Origin: Rhizobiales bacterium CCH3-A5
GTDB taxonomy: Bacteria > Pseudomonadota > Alphaproteobacteria > Rhizobiales > Beijerinckiaceae
Assembly: GCA_001556025.1 (NCBI GenBank)
Contig: LSIB01000040.1
Coordinates: 1 to 20,500 of the forward strand
Direction: 5' to 3'
Length of the DNA stretch: 20,500 bases
The position numbers and the translations under genes are program-made. The number at the start of each line of letters is the position of its first letter. Within the stretch, counting starts at the first letter, position 1. This document shows positions 1 to 8,652 of this stretch, piece by piece. The notes under the pieces are model-generated. The model was given only the letters and a program-made list of their open reading frames with translations. It had not been told where the DNA came from and did no database searches.

Positions 1-47
1 TCCCCGGCCGGCGTCGCCCCCTCCCGACCCGATGCGCCGGACGCCCC

Positions 48-2318
48 ATGCTCACGCTCGCACCGATCCAGACCGTCGACGAGGCCAGCCAGCAACGCAC
101 GCTGTCGCGGCTCGGCGGCCCGGTCTTCCTGTTGTGCTGGACGTTTCCGGCCCCGCTCGCGGGCAAGCCGGTGGTGGCGCTCTCCGCCGATGGACGTCGC
201 ATGGCCTGCGCCTCGGTCACGCTCCGGCTCGCCGACGGCCGCATGCGCATCGCGGTGGCCTTTCGCGACAGCGGGCAGGACGGACTGACCGCCACGCTGA
301 CGGGTCTCGACCCGGTGTCGAGAACGAGCGCCCGGATCGAGCCTGCCTTCAGTCACGACCTCGTCGACGCGGTCGAAATCGCCCGGGAGCTGACGCCGGC
401 CTCGCGGCTGGCGCTGGCCAAGGCGCTGGTCGGACCGTGGCCGGCCCTGTTCAACATGCTCGAATCTGCGAGTTATCTCGCATTCCTGCGGCAGTTCCTG
501 CTGGCGCTCTCGTCCACGCCCGCTCCCGCCGCTCCGGTCGCGACGCTGATCGAGGGCAAGATTCTGATCGAGAGTTGGGTTCCGCCGCGCTTCGGCCCGA
601 TCGCGGCGGCCTGGAGGCTCGACGCTGCCGGGCTGACGGCCCTGCGCGGCCAGCCGCGGCTCGGCCGCGTCGATCGCAACGGCAAGCAGGCGCTGCATCT
701 CGTGCTCGACGAAGCTCCGGCGCGGTCCAATGCGCTGCTCGTCCTGCAAGGTGCGAGCGGAATCGCGCTGCGAGCGCTGCCGGCGCGGGCAGCGACGCCG
801 ACGCTGGGCCGCTGGTGGGCCGGCAAGGGCAGCAGCCGCGACAGCTTGCGGAGCTGGCTCGTCGAGCAGCTTTCCGGCCTGTCCGGACAAGGCCGGCTGC
901 TCGCCATCGAGATGCAGCGCCGCCTGCCGCTGGCCGTGCAAAGCGTGCGCCGGCAGGACGACCTGCCCTCGGCGGAACTCGACCTCGCGCTTTGCAACGC
1001 GGCCGGCCTCCTGCTCGGCGGCTGGTATCGCGATCCCGACGGGCTGCTCGACCAGATCCTGCTGCATCGCGGCTCGGGCGAACCGCTGGCGATCCTCGAC
1101 CGGCTCGACCGCTTTCCCGCGCTGCTGCCGGCCTCGGCCGAGGGCGAACACCGGCCAGCGACCGGCTTTGCCGGGCTGATCCCGGGCTATGCCGGCGGCG
1201 CGCCGGTGCTGCAGCCACGCTGCGAACTGCGCCTGAAATCGGGCACCTCGCTGTTCCTGCGGCCGGCCGTGCAACCAGCGGACGCGACCGCCATCCGGGC
1301 CCGCGCTTTGGCGGCGATCCCGCCGCAGCATCTGACTCAAGCGATGATCGCGCGCACGCTCGCGCCGGTGCTCGCCGCCTGCCAGTCCGATCTGCGGGAC
1401 GCCATCGCCGAGCCGCGCCTGACACAGTTCGGGCAGCCGCCGGCAAGGCCCGCCGTCTCGGTCGTGATCCCGCTCTACAGGGCCTATGAGTTCCTGCGCG
1501 TGCAGGTCGCGGCCTTCGCCGGCGATCCGTCCTTCGTCGAGGCCGCCGAGCTGATCTATGTGCTCGACTGTCCCGAGCATGAAGGCGAGGTCGCGCATCA
1601 GCTCGGCGGTCTGTTCCGCGCCTATGGGCTGCCGATGACGCTCATGACCATGAACCGCAATGGCGGCTTCTCGTCAGCCTGCAATGCCGGCGCGCGTCAG
1701 GCGAAGGCCGAGACGCTGGCGCTGGTCAATTCCGACGTGATCCCGACCGGCGACGGTTGGCTGACCGGCCTTGCCCGCAAGCTCGACCGGCGGGCCAAGA
1801 TCGGCATGGTCGGTCCAAAACTGCTCTACCATGACGGCTCGCTGCAGCATGCGGGCCTCTATTTCCAGCGCGACGACAAGGGTTGCTGGTTCAACCATCA
1901 TTACTTCAAGGGCATGCCGGGCAATTACGGGCCGGCCAATCGCGAGCGCCGCGTGCCCGGCGTGACCGGGGCCTGCATGGTGATGCCGCGCACGCTGTTT
2001 GCCGAACTCGGCGGCTTCGACGACGCCTATGTGATCGGCGACTACGAGGACAGCGACCTGTGCCTGAAGGTCAGGCGCGCCGGTTACGAGATCGTCTATG
2101 TCCCGTCTGTCGCGCTCTACCATCTCGAACGGCAGTCGATCGCGCGCAGCCAGGACTACATGCGCGGCGCGGCCTCGCAGCACAACGCCTGGCTCCAGAC
2201 GCAGCGCTGGGACGGAGCAATCTCCGATCTGATGGAGCGGATCGACTCATACCCCGCGCAGGCGGCCGAATCCGAGCGGCCGACGCGTCCCATGCTCAGG
2301 AGGGCCACGGCGGCATGA
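48..2318 (+). CDS. Large glycosyltransferase family 2 protein with long N-terminal accessory region
   Basis: This 756-residue protein probably transfers a sugar from a nucleotide-sugar donor to a growing surface glycan in the cytoplasm. The GT-A domain occupies about residues 467-720. It opens with VSVVIPLYRAYEF, carries the DxD-type metal/nucleotide site as NSD near residue 561, and has a late acidic motif EDSDLCLK near residue 668 preceded by GGFDDAY, as in rhamnosyl-type GT2 enzymes. Residues 1-466 match no family I can name. They contain two stretches (about 165-225 and 315-415) resembling the beta-rich 'GW' module also seen in the genes at 4389 and 5129. The ATG at 48 has only a weak upstream GGA, and the frame is open to the left edge, so the true start may lie outside the window. 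The stop overlaps the next start as ATGA. The GT2 assignment is solid; the sugar and acceptor are unknown. Confidence 0.88.
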   Translation: MLTLAPIQTVDEASQQRTLSRLGGPVFLLCWTFPAPLAGKPVVALSADGRRMACASVTLRLADGRMRIAVAFRDSGQDGLTATLTGLDPVSRTSARIEPAFSHDLVDAVEIARELTPASRLALAKALVGPWPALFNMLESASYLAFLRQFLLALSSTPAPAAPVATLIEGKILIESWVPPRFGPIAAAWRLDAAGLTALRGQPRLGRVDRNGKQALHLVLDEAPARSNALLVLQGASGIALRALPARAATPTLGRWWAGKGSSRDSLRSWLVEQLSGLSGQGRLLAIEMQRRLPLAVQSVRRQDDLPSAELDLALCNAAGLLLGGWYRDPDGLLDQILLHRGSGEPLAILDRLDRFPALLPASAEGEHRPATGFAGLIPGYAGGAPVLQPRCELRLKSGTSLFLRPAVQPADATAIRARALAAIPPQHLTQAMIARTLAPVLAACQSDLRDAIAEPRLTQFGQPPARPAVSVVIPLYRAYEFLRVQVAAFAGDPSFVEAAELIYVLDCPEHEGEVAHQLGGLFRAYGLPMTLMTMNRNGGFSSACNAGARQAKAETLALVNSDVIPTGDGWLTGLARKLDRRAKIGMVGPKLLYHDGSLQHAGLYFQRDDKGCWFNHHYFKGMPGNYGPANRERRVPGVTGACMVMPRTLFAELGGFDDAYVIGDYEDSDLCLKVRRAGYEIVYVPSVALYHLERQSIARSQDYMRGAASQHNAWLQTQRWDGAISDLMERIDSYPAQAAESERPTRPMLRRATAA

Positions 2319-3142
2319 CGGCAACGCTCGCGCTGAAACCGGTCGCATTGGTCGAGGACGCTCCGGCGCTGGCCGGGCCGGAACTCGACTGGCTGTTGGG
2401 CCACGTCCAGTCGAACCGCTTCCTGCCGCATCCGCCGCCAGAGAGCATCTATGTCGGCGATGGCGATTACCGCGCGATCGGGGCCGAATTCCTCGGGCAT
2501 TTCGTCAGGCTCGGCCGGCTCCGGCCCAGCGACCGCGTGCTTGATATCGGCTGCGGCATCGGCCGGATGGCGGTGCCACTGACGCAGTATCTCGACGAGC
2601 AGGGCAGCTATGACGGCGTCGATCCGGTGATGGAGGGCATTCTGTGGTGCGCCCGTACGATCACCCCGGCCTATCCGCGCTTCCGTTTCCAGCGCCTCGA
2701 CATCGCGCACCCGCTCTACAACCCGCAGGGCTCGCTGCCGGGGACCGAAGTGCGCTTCGGCTTTCCCGAGCATAGCTTCGACTTCATCGCCATGGTGTCG
2801 GTCGCGACACATCTGCCGCCGGACGAACTCATCGTCTACCTCGCCGAGGCAGCTAGGCTGCTCGCGCCGGGCGGGCGGCTGTTCCTGACGGCGTTCGCGA
2901 TCGAGGGCCAGCCGACCGGCCATGAGCGGCTCTCCTTCCGGCGCTGGGGCGAGGGGCCGGGCTGGTATGCGATCGAGGACGCGCCGCTGGCGGCAGCCGG
3001 TATCGACGCCGGTTTCCTGCGCGAGGCGACGCAGAAGACGGGCTTGAGGGTCGGGAGCCTGCGTCGAGGCCATTGGCGCGGCGTCAACTCCACACACTAT
3101 CAGGATCTGCTGATCGCGATCCAGCCGGAGCGCGCACGATGA
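2315..3142 (+). CDS. Class I SAM-dependent methyltransferase
   Basis: A 275-residue protein with a Rossmann-fold methyltransferase core. Motif I is VLDIGCGIGRMA at about residues 74-85. An acidic residue follows in YDGVDP at the end of strand 2, then FDFIAMVSVATHLPPDEL (motif IV/V region) and LLAPGGRLFLTAF. This pattern is that of the Methyltransf_11/25 group. In a glycan cluster the likely substrate is a sugar hydroxyl or a lipid-linked glycan, but this is inferred from context only. The start at 2315 is chosen because its ATGA overlaps the stop of the upstream glycosyltransferase; the open frame extends further upstream but there only shadows that gene. The stop likewise overlaps the next start, so the gene is translationally coupled on both sides. 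Confidence 0.88.
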   Translation: MTATLALKPVALVEDAPALAGPELDWLLGHVQSNRFLPHPPPESIYVGDGDYRAIGAEFLGHFVRLGRLRPSDRVLDIGCGIGRMAVPLTQYLDEQGSYDGVDPVMEGILWCARTITPAYPRFRFQRLDIAHPLYNPQGSLPGTEVRFGFPEHSFDFIAMVSVATHLPPDELIVYLAEAARLLAPGGRLFLTAFAIEGQPTGHERLSFRRWGEGPGWYAIEDAPLAAAGIDAGFLREATQKTGLRVGSLRRGHWRGVNSTHYQDLLIAIQPERAR

Positions 3143-4392
3143 CCCGCCGCATCCTCGTCGTCGCGCACAACCACCCCGACCTCCATCCCGGCGGCACCGA
3201 AATCTTCGCGCACGACCTCACTGCCAGCTATCGCGAGCAGGGCTGCGAGGTGATGTTCCTGGGCGCGACAAACCGCATCCACCGGCAGTCGCATCCCGGC
3301 ACGAGCCTGCAGGCGACGGGGCAGGACGGCGACGTGCTGCTCTGGAGCGGCCATTTCGACCGGTTCCATCTCAGCCAGATCGACCATTACGGCGCGTTGC
3401 AGGATTGCGCGACGCTGCTGAAGGAGTTCCGGCCGGACGTCATCCACATCCACCATCTCGTCCTGATCGGTGCGGAGTTTTTGACGCTGGCGCGGCGCAT
3501 CCTGCCAAGCGCGCGGATCGTGATGACGCTGCACGACTACTACCCGATCTGCCATCATGACGGGTTGATGCTGCGGCCGACCGACAAGGCGCGCTGCCAG
3601 GGCGCTTCCCCCACGGCCTGCCATGGCTGCTTCCCGGAGATTCCGGCCGACCGCTTCCTGCTGCGAGAACGGTTCATCAAGACGCACCTCAACGCCGTCG
3701 ATCGCTTCGTCTCGCCGAGTCGTTTCCTGCGCCAGCGCTACATCGCCTGGGGACTGGCGGCCGAGCGGATCGAGGTGATCGCCAACGCCCGCCCGGCGCG
3801 AATGCCCGCGCCACACCGGCCGAGCGCGGGACGCCGCGCCAGCTTCGGCTATTTCGGCAATCTCAACCCATGGAAGGGCGTGCTCGACCTCCTGGCGGCG
3901 GCGCAGCACCTCAAGACGCTCGGCGAGAGCGATTTCGAATTGCGCATCCATGGCGGCGCGCCGTTCCAGAGCGAGGCTTTCACCACCGCCTTCGAGAAGG
4001 CGTTGGCGCGGGCCGGCGGGCGGGTCAGCCATTGCGGGCCTTATCGCCTCGACGAACTACCTGCGCTGATGGAAGCGGTCGACTGGGTAGTGATGCCCTC
4101 GATCTGGTGGGAGAACGCGCCGCTCGTCATCCAGGAGGCGTTCCAGCATCGCCGCCCGGTGATCGCCAGCAGCATCGGCGGCATGGCCGAGATGGTGCGC
4201 GACGGGCAGGACGGCTTGCATGTGCGGCCGGGCGATCCCGCCGCGCTCGCCGCGACGATGCAGCGGGCGATGACCGACGACGGGCTCTGGCAGCGCCTCG
4301 TCGAGGGCATCGCGCCGCAGCCTTCGATCGGCGATTGCGCCAGCGCGCATCTGGCGCTGTTCGACCGGCTGAGATTCGCGGTGGCGGCATGA
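3139..4392 (+). CDS. Glycosyltransferase family 4 (GT-B fold), first paralog
   Basis: A 417-residue retaining GT-B enzyme. The N-terminal domain starts RILVVAHNHPDLHPGGTE, with the glycine-rich acceptor-side loop. The C-terminal Glycos_transf_1 domain starts near residue 235 with GYFGNLNPWKG, and has the donor-binding motif SIWWENAPLVIQEAF (an E-x7-E-like pattern) near residue 318, followed by SSIGGMAEMV. A cysteine-rich insert around residues 135-170 reads ICHHDG and then C-x7-C-x2-CF; the same cysteines occur in the paralog at 7309, suggesting a structural metal site. Start 3139 is set by the ATGA overlap with the methyltransferase. Donor and acceptor are not predictable. Placement between a methyltransferase and a membrane-anchored protein fits stepwise glycan assembly at the inner membrane. 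Confidence 0.9.
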   Translation: MTRRILVVAHNHPDLHPGGTEIFAHDLTASYREQGCEVMFLGATNRIHRQSHPGTSLQATGQDGDVLLWSGHFDRFHLSQIDHYGALQDCATLLKEFRPDVIHIHHLVLIGAEFLTLARRILPSARIVMTLHDYYPICHHDGLMLRPTDKARCQGASPTACHGCFPEIPADRFLLRERFIKTHLNAVDRFVSPSRFLRQRYIAWGLAAERIEVIANARPARMPAPHRPSAGRRASFGYFGNLNPWKGVLDLLAAAQHLKTLGESDFELRIHGGAPFQSEAFTTAFEKALARAGGRVSHCGPYRLDELPALMEAVDWVVMPSIWWENAPLVIQEAFQHRRPVIASSIGGMAEMVRDGQDGLHVRPGDPAALAATMQRAMTDDGLWQRLVEGIAPQPSIGDCASAHLALFDRLRFAVAA

Positions 4393-5132
4393 CGACAGCC
4401 GACACGATCGCCATGGCTCCGCCCACCCCCGCCAGGCTCAATGGCCGCGTCGATGCGCTCGACGGCGCCCGCCTGCATGGCTGGATCTGGGACGAGACCC
4501 GGCCCGAGGAACGGCTGATCGTCAGGCTGCTGCGCGAGGGCGTCTGCGTGCAGGAGGCGGTCGCGGACCAGGGCCGCATCGACCTGCGGCGCAACGGCAT
4601 CGGCGACGGGCGCCATGCCTTCGCGATGGAGCTGGACGAGGCGACTGTAGCCGTTCGCGGGAGCCTGAGCGTGATCGGGGTCTCGCCCAGCACCGGGGCC
4701 GAACTCGAACTGCGGCTGCCGCCGGCGGCGGAACTTGCGGCCGAGGCTGCGATCGCGGTGCCGCTGGCGCGCTTCTTCGACCGCGTCGAGGCGCTGATCG
4801 CGCTGAACCGGCGCACGCAGCTCGCCCAGAAGGAGCTCAACGACAGGCTCGACGCGCTCGCTTTGCGGATCGACGAGCGACACGGCGCGGTGGCGAGCGA
4901 CGGCGTTGCGACGGCTGGTCAGGCCGAAGCGATCGGCCAGCGGCTGGCCGAGCTCGACGTCTTCCAGCTCCGCTTCGACGCGACCCTGCGCGGCCTCGAC
5001 GAGCGCCTGATCACGATCCGCAACGAGGCGAAAGCGCCGCTGCGGCAGGTCACGGTGATCCTCGGCTTTCTCTCGGGACTGGCGGCGCTTCTCTCCTTCG
5101 TCACCCTCGCGATCACGCTGGTGGACCGATGA
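4389..5132 (+). CDS. Membrane-anchored coiled-coil protein with N-terminal 'GW' beta module
   Basis: A 247-residue protein of no family I can name. Residues about 14-95 form a compact beta-rich module, with LHGWIWDETRPEERLIVRLL and then IDLRRNGIGDGRHAFAMEL. I recognise this pattern as an accessory domain found in several bacterial glycosyltransferases, but I know no established name for it. Residues about 120-215 are rich in charged and leucine residues in a heptad-like pattern (RRTQLAQKELNDRLDALALR and onward), suggesting a coiled coil. Residues about 221-244 form one strong transmembrane helix ending in VDR, so the protein is probably tail-anchored with most of its mass in the cytoplasm. 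It overlaps both neighbours by ATGA. A scaffold or length-control role for the glycan machinery is only an inference. Confidence 0.82.
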   Translation: MTTADTIAMAPPTPARLNGRVDALDGARLHGWIWDETRPEERLIVRLLREGVCVQEAVADQGRIDLRRNGIGDGRHAFAMELDEATVAVRGSLSVIGVSPSTGAELELRLPPAAELAAEAAIAVPLARFFDRVEALIALNRRTQLAQKELNDRLDALALRIDERHGAVASDGVATAGQAEAIGQRLAELDVFQLRFDATLRGLDERLITIRNEAKAPLRQVTVILGFLSGLAALLSFVTLAITLVDR

Positions 5133-7312
5133 ACGAGGTCGTGATCCCGGACCAGACCCGCCTCGCACTCGCGCCGACCGTGGCCTGGACGCCGCTCGGC
5201 GAGAACGCGATCCTGATCATGAGCGCCTGCGACGCGATCCCCGGAAAGGTACCTGTCGCGGTCGACGGCAATCCGCGCAACCGCGCCGACACGATGGTGC
5301 TGAGCTGGCGCAGGCCGCAGGCCGAATCGGCTGCGGCGGTCGGCTTCCTGTGCCTCGCGCCGGCTCCAGCTCCCGACCGCGCCGGCTCCGGCGCGTTGCT
5401 GCTTGGCCGGCCGGGCCGCCCGCTCCGGCTGATCCTGTCGCCAAAACCGCTGCCGCTGCAGGGCTTTCTGGCGGCGCTCGCCGACGAGGCCGGGCAGGCG
5501 TTTCCGACCGTGGTCGACGGCCTGCTGGAGGTGCTGCTCGCCGGGAAAGCCAATCCGCGCCGGCTGCGCGCGGTCGGCATGCTGCTGCAATCCGTGGCCA
5601 AGCCCGGCGGCTTCGTCGAGGTGATGGGGCCGCTCGACGACGGCGTCTTCCTGCAGGGCTGGAGCGCCAATTTCGCGGCTGGCCAGACAAGGCTTTTGAT
5701 CGCCCATGGCGGCCTCTCGCCGGCGACGCTGGAGGCCGGCGTCTTCGACCGGGACGATCTCGGCGAGGGCGCGCGCGGCTTCTTCGGCATGCTGGAGGGC
5801 GCTCCAATCCGCCATCCAGGCGAGATCGAGCGGCTGTTCTTCCGGGGTAATGACGGCTGGCGCGCGCTCGAGGTCTATGAGCGCCATGTCCTGCTGGAGC
5901 CGGTCACGGTGCCCGGGCATCTGCGCGACGGGCTGAAGCGCGGCGCGGCCCCGCAAGCCACGCTCGACAGGCTGAAGCGCCTGTCGCAGCGCTTCGACGG
6001 GCGCGACACCGTCGCCTTGCTCGACGCACCCGTCCGCGCCGGAATCGACGACGCCACCATCCTCGACGGCAGCGGCGTGCTGATCATCGGCTGGCTGTTC
6101 GACCCCGACCGCAAGGTCAGCGCCGTGACCCTGCGCAGCGGCGCGCAGGCCTGCGCCGTCGACCGGCTCTGGACCCGGGTGTCCCGGCCCGACGTCTCGG
6201 CCGCATTCGCCGAGGATCCGCGTTATGGCGCGGCGCTGGCGGGCCGGCGCAACAGCCACGGCTTCATCGTGTTCGCTCCCAAAATCGCCTCCGAACCCGG
6301 CCAGCCCATCTATCTCGAATTCGAGATCGAGGGCTCCGGACCCGCCTTCCTGCCGCTCGAACCAGGTCGCGGCCCGGCGCGGAGGACGCTGGAGCGCATC
6401 TTCGGCCTGCTCGACCCGCGCTCCTCGACGGCGGCGGCCGTGGTCGAACGCCAGATCGCGCCCGCCCTGCAAGGGGCCGAGATCGCGCCGCCGCGCGTCG
6501 CCGAGACCATCGACCTCGGCGCCTTCGTGGCGGAAGCGCCGCTCGGCCTCGTCATCGGGCTGGACCACAGGCCGCGCGAACTCTCCTCGCTCCTCGCCAT
6601 GCTGGCGATCGACGCCGAGGTCCGCCCGCTGCCGATCGTGCTCGCGGCGCCCGCTGAGAGCTTCGACCGGATCGGTGCGGAGGCGCGACGGCTCGCGCGC
6701 TTCTACGGGCTGTCGCTCCGGCTCGCTCTCGTCGACGGCGTCGAGGATGCCTGCGACGCGCTGGAGGCGGGCGTGCGCGCCTGCCGGTTCGAGACGATCG
6801 CGCTTCTGTCTGGCGCGGCGCAAATCCGCGCTCCGGGCTGGCTCGGCCGGCTGGAACGCGCCTTCCGCGCCCGCAACGGCCAGTGCATCGCGAGCCCGAC
6901 GCTTCTGTTCGAGGACAATTCGATCCGCTGGGCCGGCGCCTGGCTGGAGGGCGAGGGGACCGAGCGGCGCATCTGCAACCGCTTCGTCGGCTATCCGCTC
7001 GATGCGATTGGAAGCCTTGGCCCCGTCGAGGTCGCGGCCGGCGCGATGGAATGCTGCGTGCTTGCGCGCGCGGCCTTCATCGAGGCCGGCGGTTTTGCCC
7101 GCGGCTATTTCACCACCGGTGAGAAGGGGCTTGATCTGGGACTGCGGCTGCGGATGGGCGGCGCGCCCTCGGTCTGGGTTCCGGAGGTTGAAATCTACGT
7201 CGTCGACGACGGCGAACTGGCGCGGCCGCATCTCGGCGCGCTGGCGGCGCTCGCAGACCGCACCAGCTTCGACCGGCGCTGGGCGCTGGCCGTCTCGAAC
7301 ATGAGAGGGTGA
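5129..7312 (+). CDS. Large multidomain protein with degenerate GT2-like C-terminal domain
   Basis: A 727-residue protein. Two copies of the 'GW' beta module are visible: residues about 162-235 (VFLQGWSANF) and about 305-400 (VLIIGWLFDPDRK with a later HGFIVFAP). Residues about 460-720 follow the layout of the GT2 domain of the gene at 48. They include PGWLGRLERAF, a 'new object' segment SIRWAGAWLEG, a VAAGAMECCVLAR segment equivalent to VTGACMVMPR, and GGFARGYF. The DxD site is replaced by SGAAQ near residue 559, and the late acidic motif is GLDLGLRLR rather than EDSDLCLK. The domain may therefore be a non-catalytic glycosyltransferase homolog that binds glycan or partners the active enzymes. 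A metal-independent catalyst cannot be excluded. Both ends overlap neighbouring genes by four bases. Confidence 0.85.
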   Translation: MNEVVIPDQTRLALAPTVAWTPLGENAILIMSACDAIPGKVPVAVDGNPRNRADTMVLSWRRPQAESAAAVGFLCLAPAPAPDRAGSGALLLGRPGRPLRLILSPKPLPLQGFLAALADEAGQAFPTVVDGLLEVLLAGKANPRRLRAVGMLLQSVAKPGGFVEVMGPLDDGVFLQGWSANFAAGQTRLLIAHGGLSPATLEAGVFDRDDLGEGARGFFGMLEGAPIRHPGEIERLFFRGNDGWRALEVYERHVLLEPVTVPGHLRDGLKRGAAPQATLDRLKRLSQRFDGRDTVALLDAPVRAGIDDATILDGSGVLIIGWLFDPDRKVSAVTLRSGAQACAVDRLWTRVSRPDVSAAFAEDPRYGAALAGRRNSHGFIVFAPKIASEPGQPIYLEFEIEGSGPAFLPLEPGRGPARRTLERIFGLLDPRSSTAAAVVERQIAPALQGAEIAPPRVAETIDLGAFVAEAPLGLVIGLDHRPRELSSLLAMLAIDAEVRPLPIVLAAPAESFDRIGAEARRLARFYGLSLRLALVDGVEDACDALEAGVRACRFETIALLSGAAQIRAPGWLGRLERAFRARNGQCIASPTLLFEDNSIRWAGAWLEGEGTERRICNRFVGYPLDAIGSLGPVEVAAGAMECCVLARAAFIEAGGFARGYFTTGEKGLDLGLRLRMGGAPSVWVPEVEIYVVDDGELARPHLGALAALADRTSFDRRWALAVSNMRG

Positions 7313-8619
7313 CGATGCGGGTTCTCGTGGTATCCCATGCCCATCCGAGCCTGTCGCTCGGCGGCGCCGAAATCGCCTCCTACAACCTGCATAAGGGGTT
7401 GCAGGCGAGCGAGGGTGTCGATGCGCATTATCTCGCCCGGATCGGCGCGCCGACACCGCGCCATGCCGGCACGGCGTTGATGAGCCTGCGTCAGCGCGGC
7501 GGCGAACTGCTCTATTACGCCGAGGATTACGACCACTTCCTGCTCTCGAACCGGGCGACCGACGAGATCGAGCGCGATTTCGCTCGCGTGCTGCGCGACC
7601 TCAAGCCCGACGTGGTGCATTTCCACCATGTCATCGGGCTCGGGCTGGAATGCCTGTTCGCGGTGCGCGACACGCTTCCCGACGCCACGATCGTGGTGAC
7701 GTTCCACGAATATCTCGCGATCTGCCACCATCACGGCCAGATGGTGAAGACCGGCGCGTTCAAGCTCTGCTACCGGGCCTCGCCGACCGACTGCAATGCC
7801 TGCTTCCCAGAGATCTCGCCGGCGCGCTTCCTGGCACGCGAGACCTTCGTCAAGGCGATGCTGGGGCTCGCCGACCACTTCATCTCGCCGAGCCGTTTTC
7901 TGGCCGAGCGCTACCAGGCCTGGGGGCTCGACGCGGAGCGTTTTTCCGTGATCGAGAACGGGCTCGACGTCGGCGAACCCGCGCCGCCGCGCGCGCTGCC
8001 GGAGCCGGGCGCGCGGCGCTCGCGCTTTGCCTATTTCGGCCAGCTCACACCCTACAAGGGCGCCGACGTGCTGATCGACGCCGTGACGCGTATTCCGGAT
8101 TCGGTCTGGGGAGAGGATGCGATCCTGCTCGTCTATGGCGGCAATCTCGAACGTCAGCCGCAGGCCTATCAGGACAAGTTCGCCGAGCTGGTGGCAGCGG
8201 CGGGCCGGCGCGTGCGCTTCTGCGGCGCGTTCCAGAACCACGAGCTGCCGACCCTGATGCGTTCGGTCGACTGGGTCGTGATGCCCTCGATCTGGTGGGA
8301 GAACTCGCCGATCGTGATCCAGGAATGCTTCCATCACGGCCGCCCGATCCTCTCCAGCAATATCGGCGGCATGGCCGAGAAGATCGCCGACGAGGTCAAC
8401 GGCCTGCATTTCCGCTCCGGCAGCCCGGAAGACCTGGTCGACTGCATGACGCGCGCGCTGAGCGAGCCCGATCTCTGGGCGCGCCTGCGCGGCGGCATCG
8501 CCAAACCGCTCAACCATATCGACTGCGCCGACGCGCATCTCGCGCTCTACCGCCGGCTCTCGGCCGAGCGCGGCTTGCCCGAACCTGCGAGCCGCATGGC
8601 GACGCCGATGATCGCCTGA
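7309..8619 (+). CDS. Glycosyltransferase family 4 (GT-B fold), second paralog
   Basis: A 436-residue GT4 enzyme closely parallel to the one at 3139. It starts MTMRVLVVSHAHPSLSLGGAE and shares VTFHEYLAICHHHG, the C-x7-C-x2-CF cysteine cluster, FISPSRFLAERYQAWGL, and the donor domain starting at YFGQLTPYKG (about residue 241). The E-rich donor motif is SIWWENSPIVIQECF near 324, followed by SSNIGGMAEKI. The start is a GTG overlapping the preceding stop as GTGA; it aligns with the paralog's first residues. An ATG two codons later (7315) has a closer GAGAGGG ribosome site and is the alternative. The gene likely arose by duplication with the other GT4 and probably adds a different sugar or acts at a different position. 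It is followed by a 33-base gap before the first pyruvyl transferase. Confidence 0.9.
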   Translation: MTMRVLVVSHAHPSLSLGGAEIASYNLHKGLQASEGVDAHYLARIGAPTPRHAGTALMSLRQRGGELLYYAEDYDHFLLSNRATDEIERDFARVLRDLKPDVVHFHHVIGLGLECLFAVRDTLPDATIVVTFHEYLAICHHHGQMVKTGAFKLCYRASPTDCNACFPEISPARFLARETFVKAMLGLADHFISPSRFLAERYQAWGLDAERFSVIENGLDVGEPAPPRALPEPGARRSRFAYFGQLTPYKGADVLIDAVTRIPDSVWGEDAILLVYGGNLERQPQAYQDKFAELVAAAGRRVRFCGAFQNHELPTLMRSVDWVVMPSIWWENSPIVIQECFHHGRPILSSNIGGMAEKIADEVNGLHFRSGSPEDLVDCMTRALSEPDLWARLRGGIAKPLNHIDCADAHLALYRRLSAERGLPEPASRMATPMIA

Positions 8620-8652
8620 CGCTCACGGGCCGAAGAACAAGGGAGAGACATC

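Noticed and set aside
32..1489. A 485-codon + strand frame overlapping the first glycosyltransferase
   Set aside because: Arg/Ala/Pro-rich low-complexity translation with no motif; the overlapping frame has the GT2 domain.
4919..7456. An 845-codon open frame on the - strand opposite the genes at 4389-7312
   Set aside because: Composition is Arg/Ala/Gly/Asp-rich without recognisable domains; it is the antisense shadow expected from GC-rich third codon positions, and the + strand genes have clear domains and start-stop coupling.
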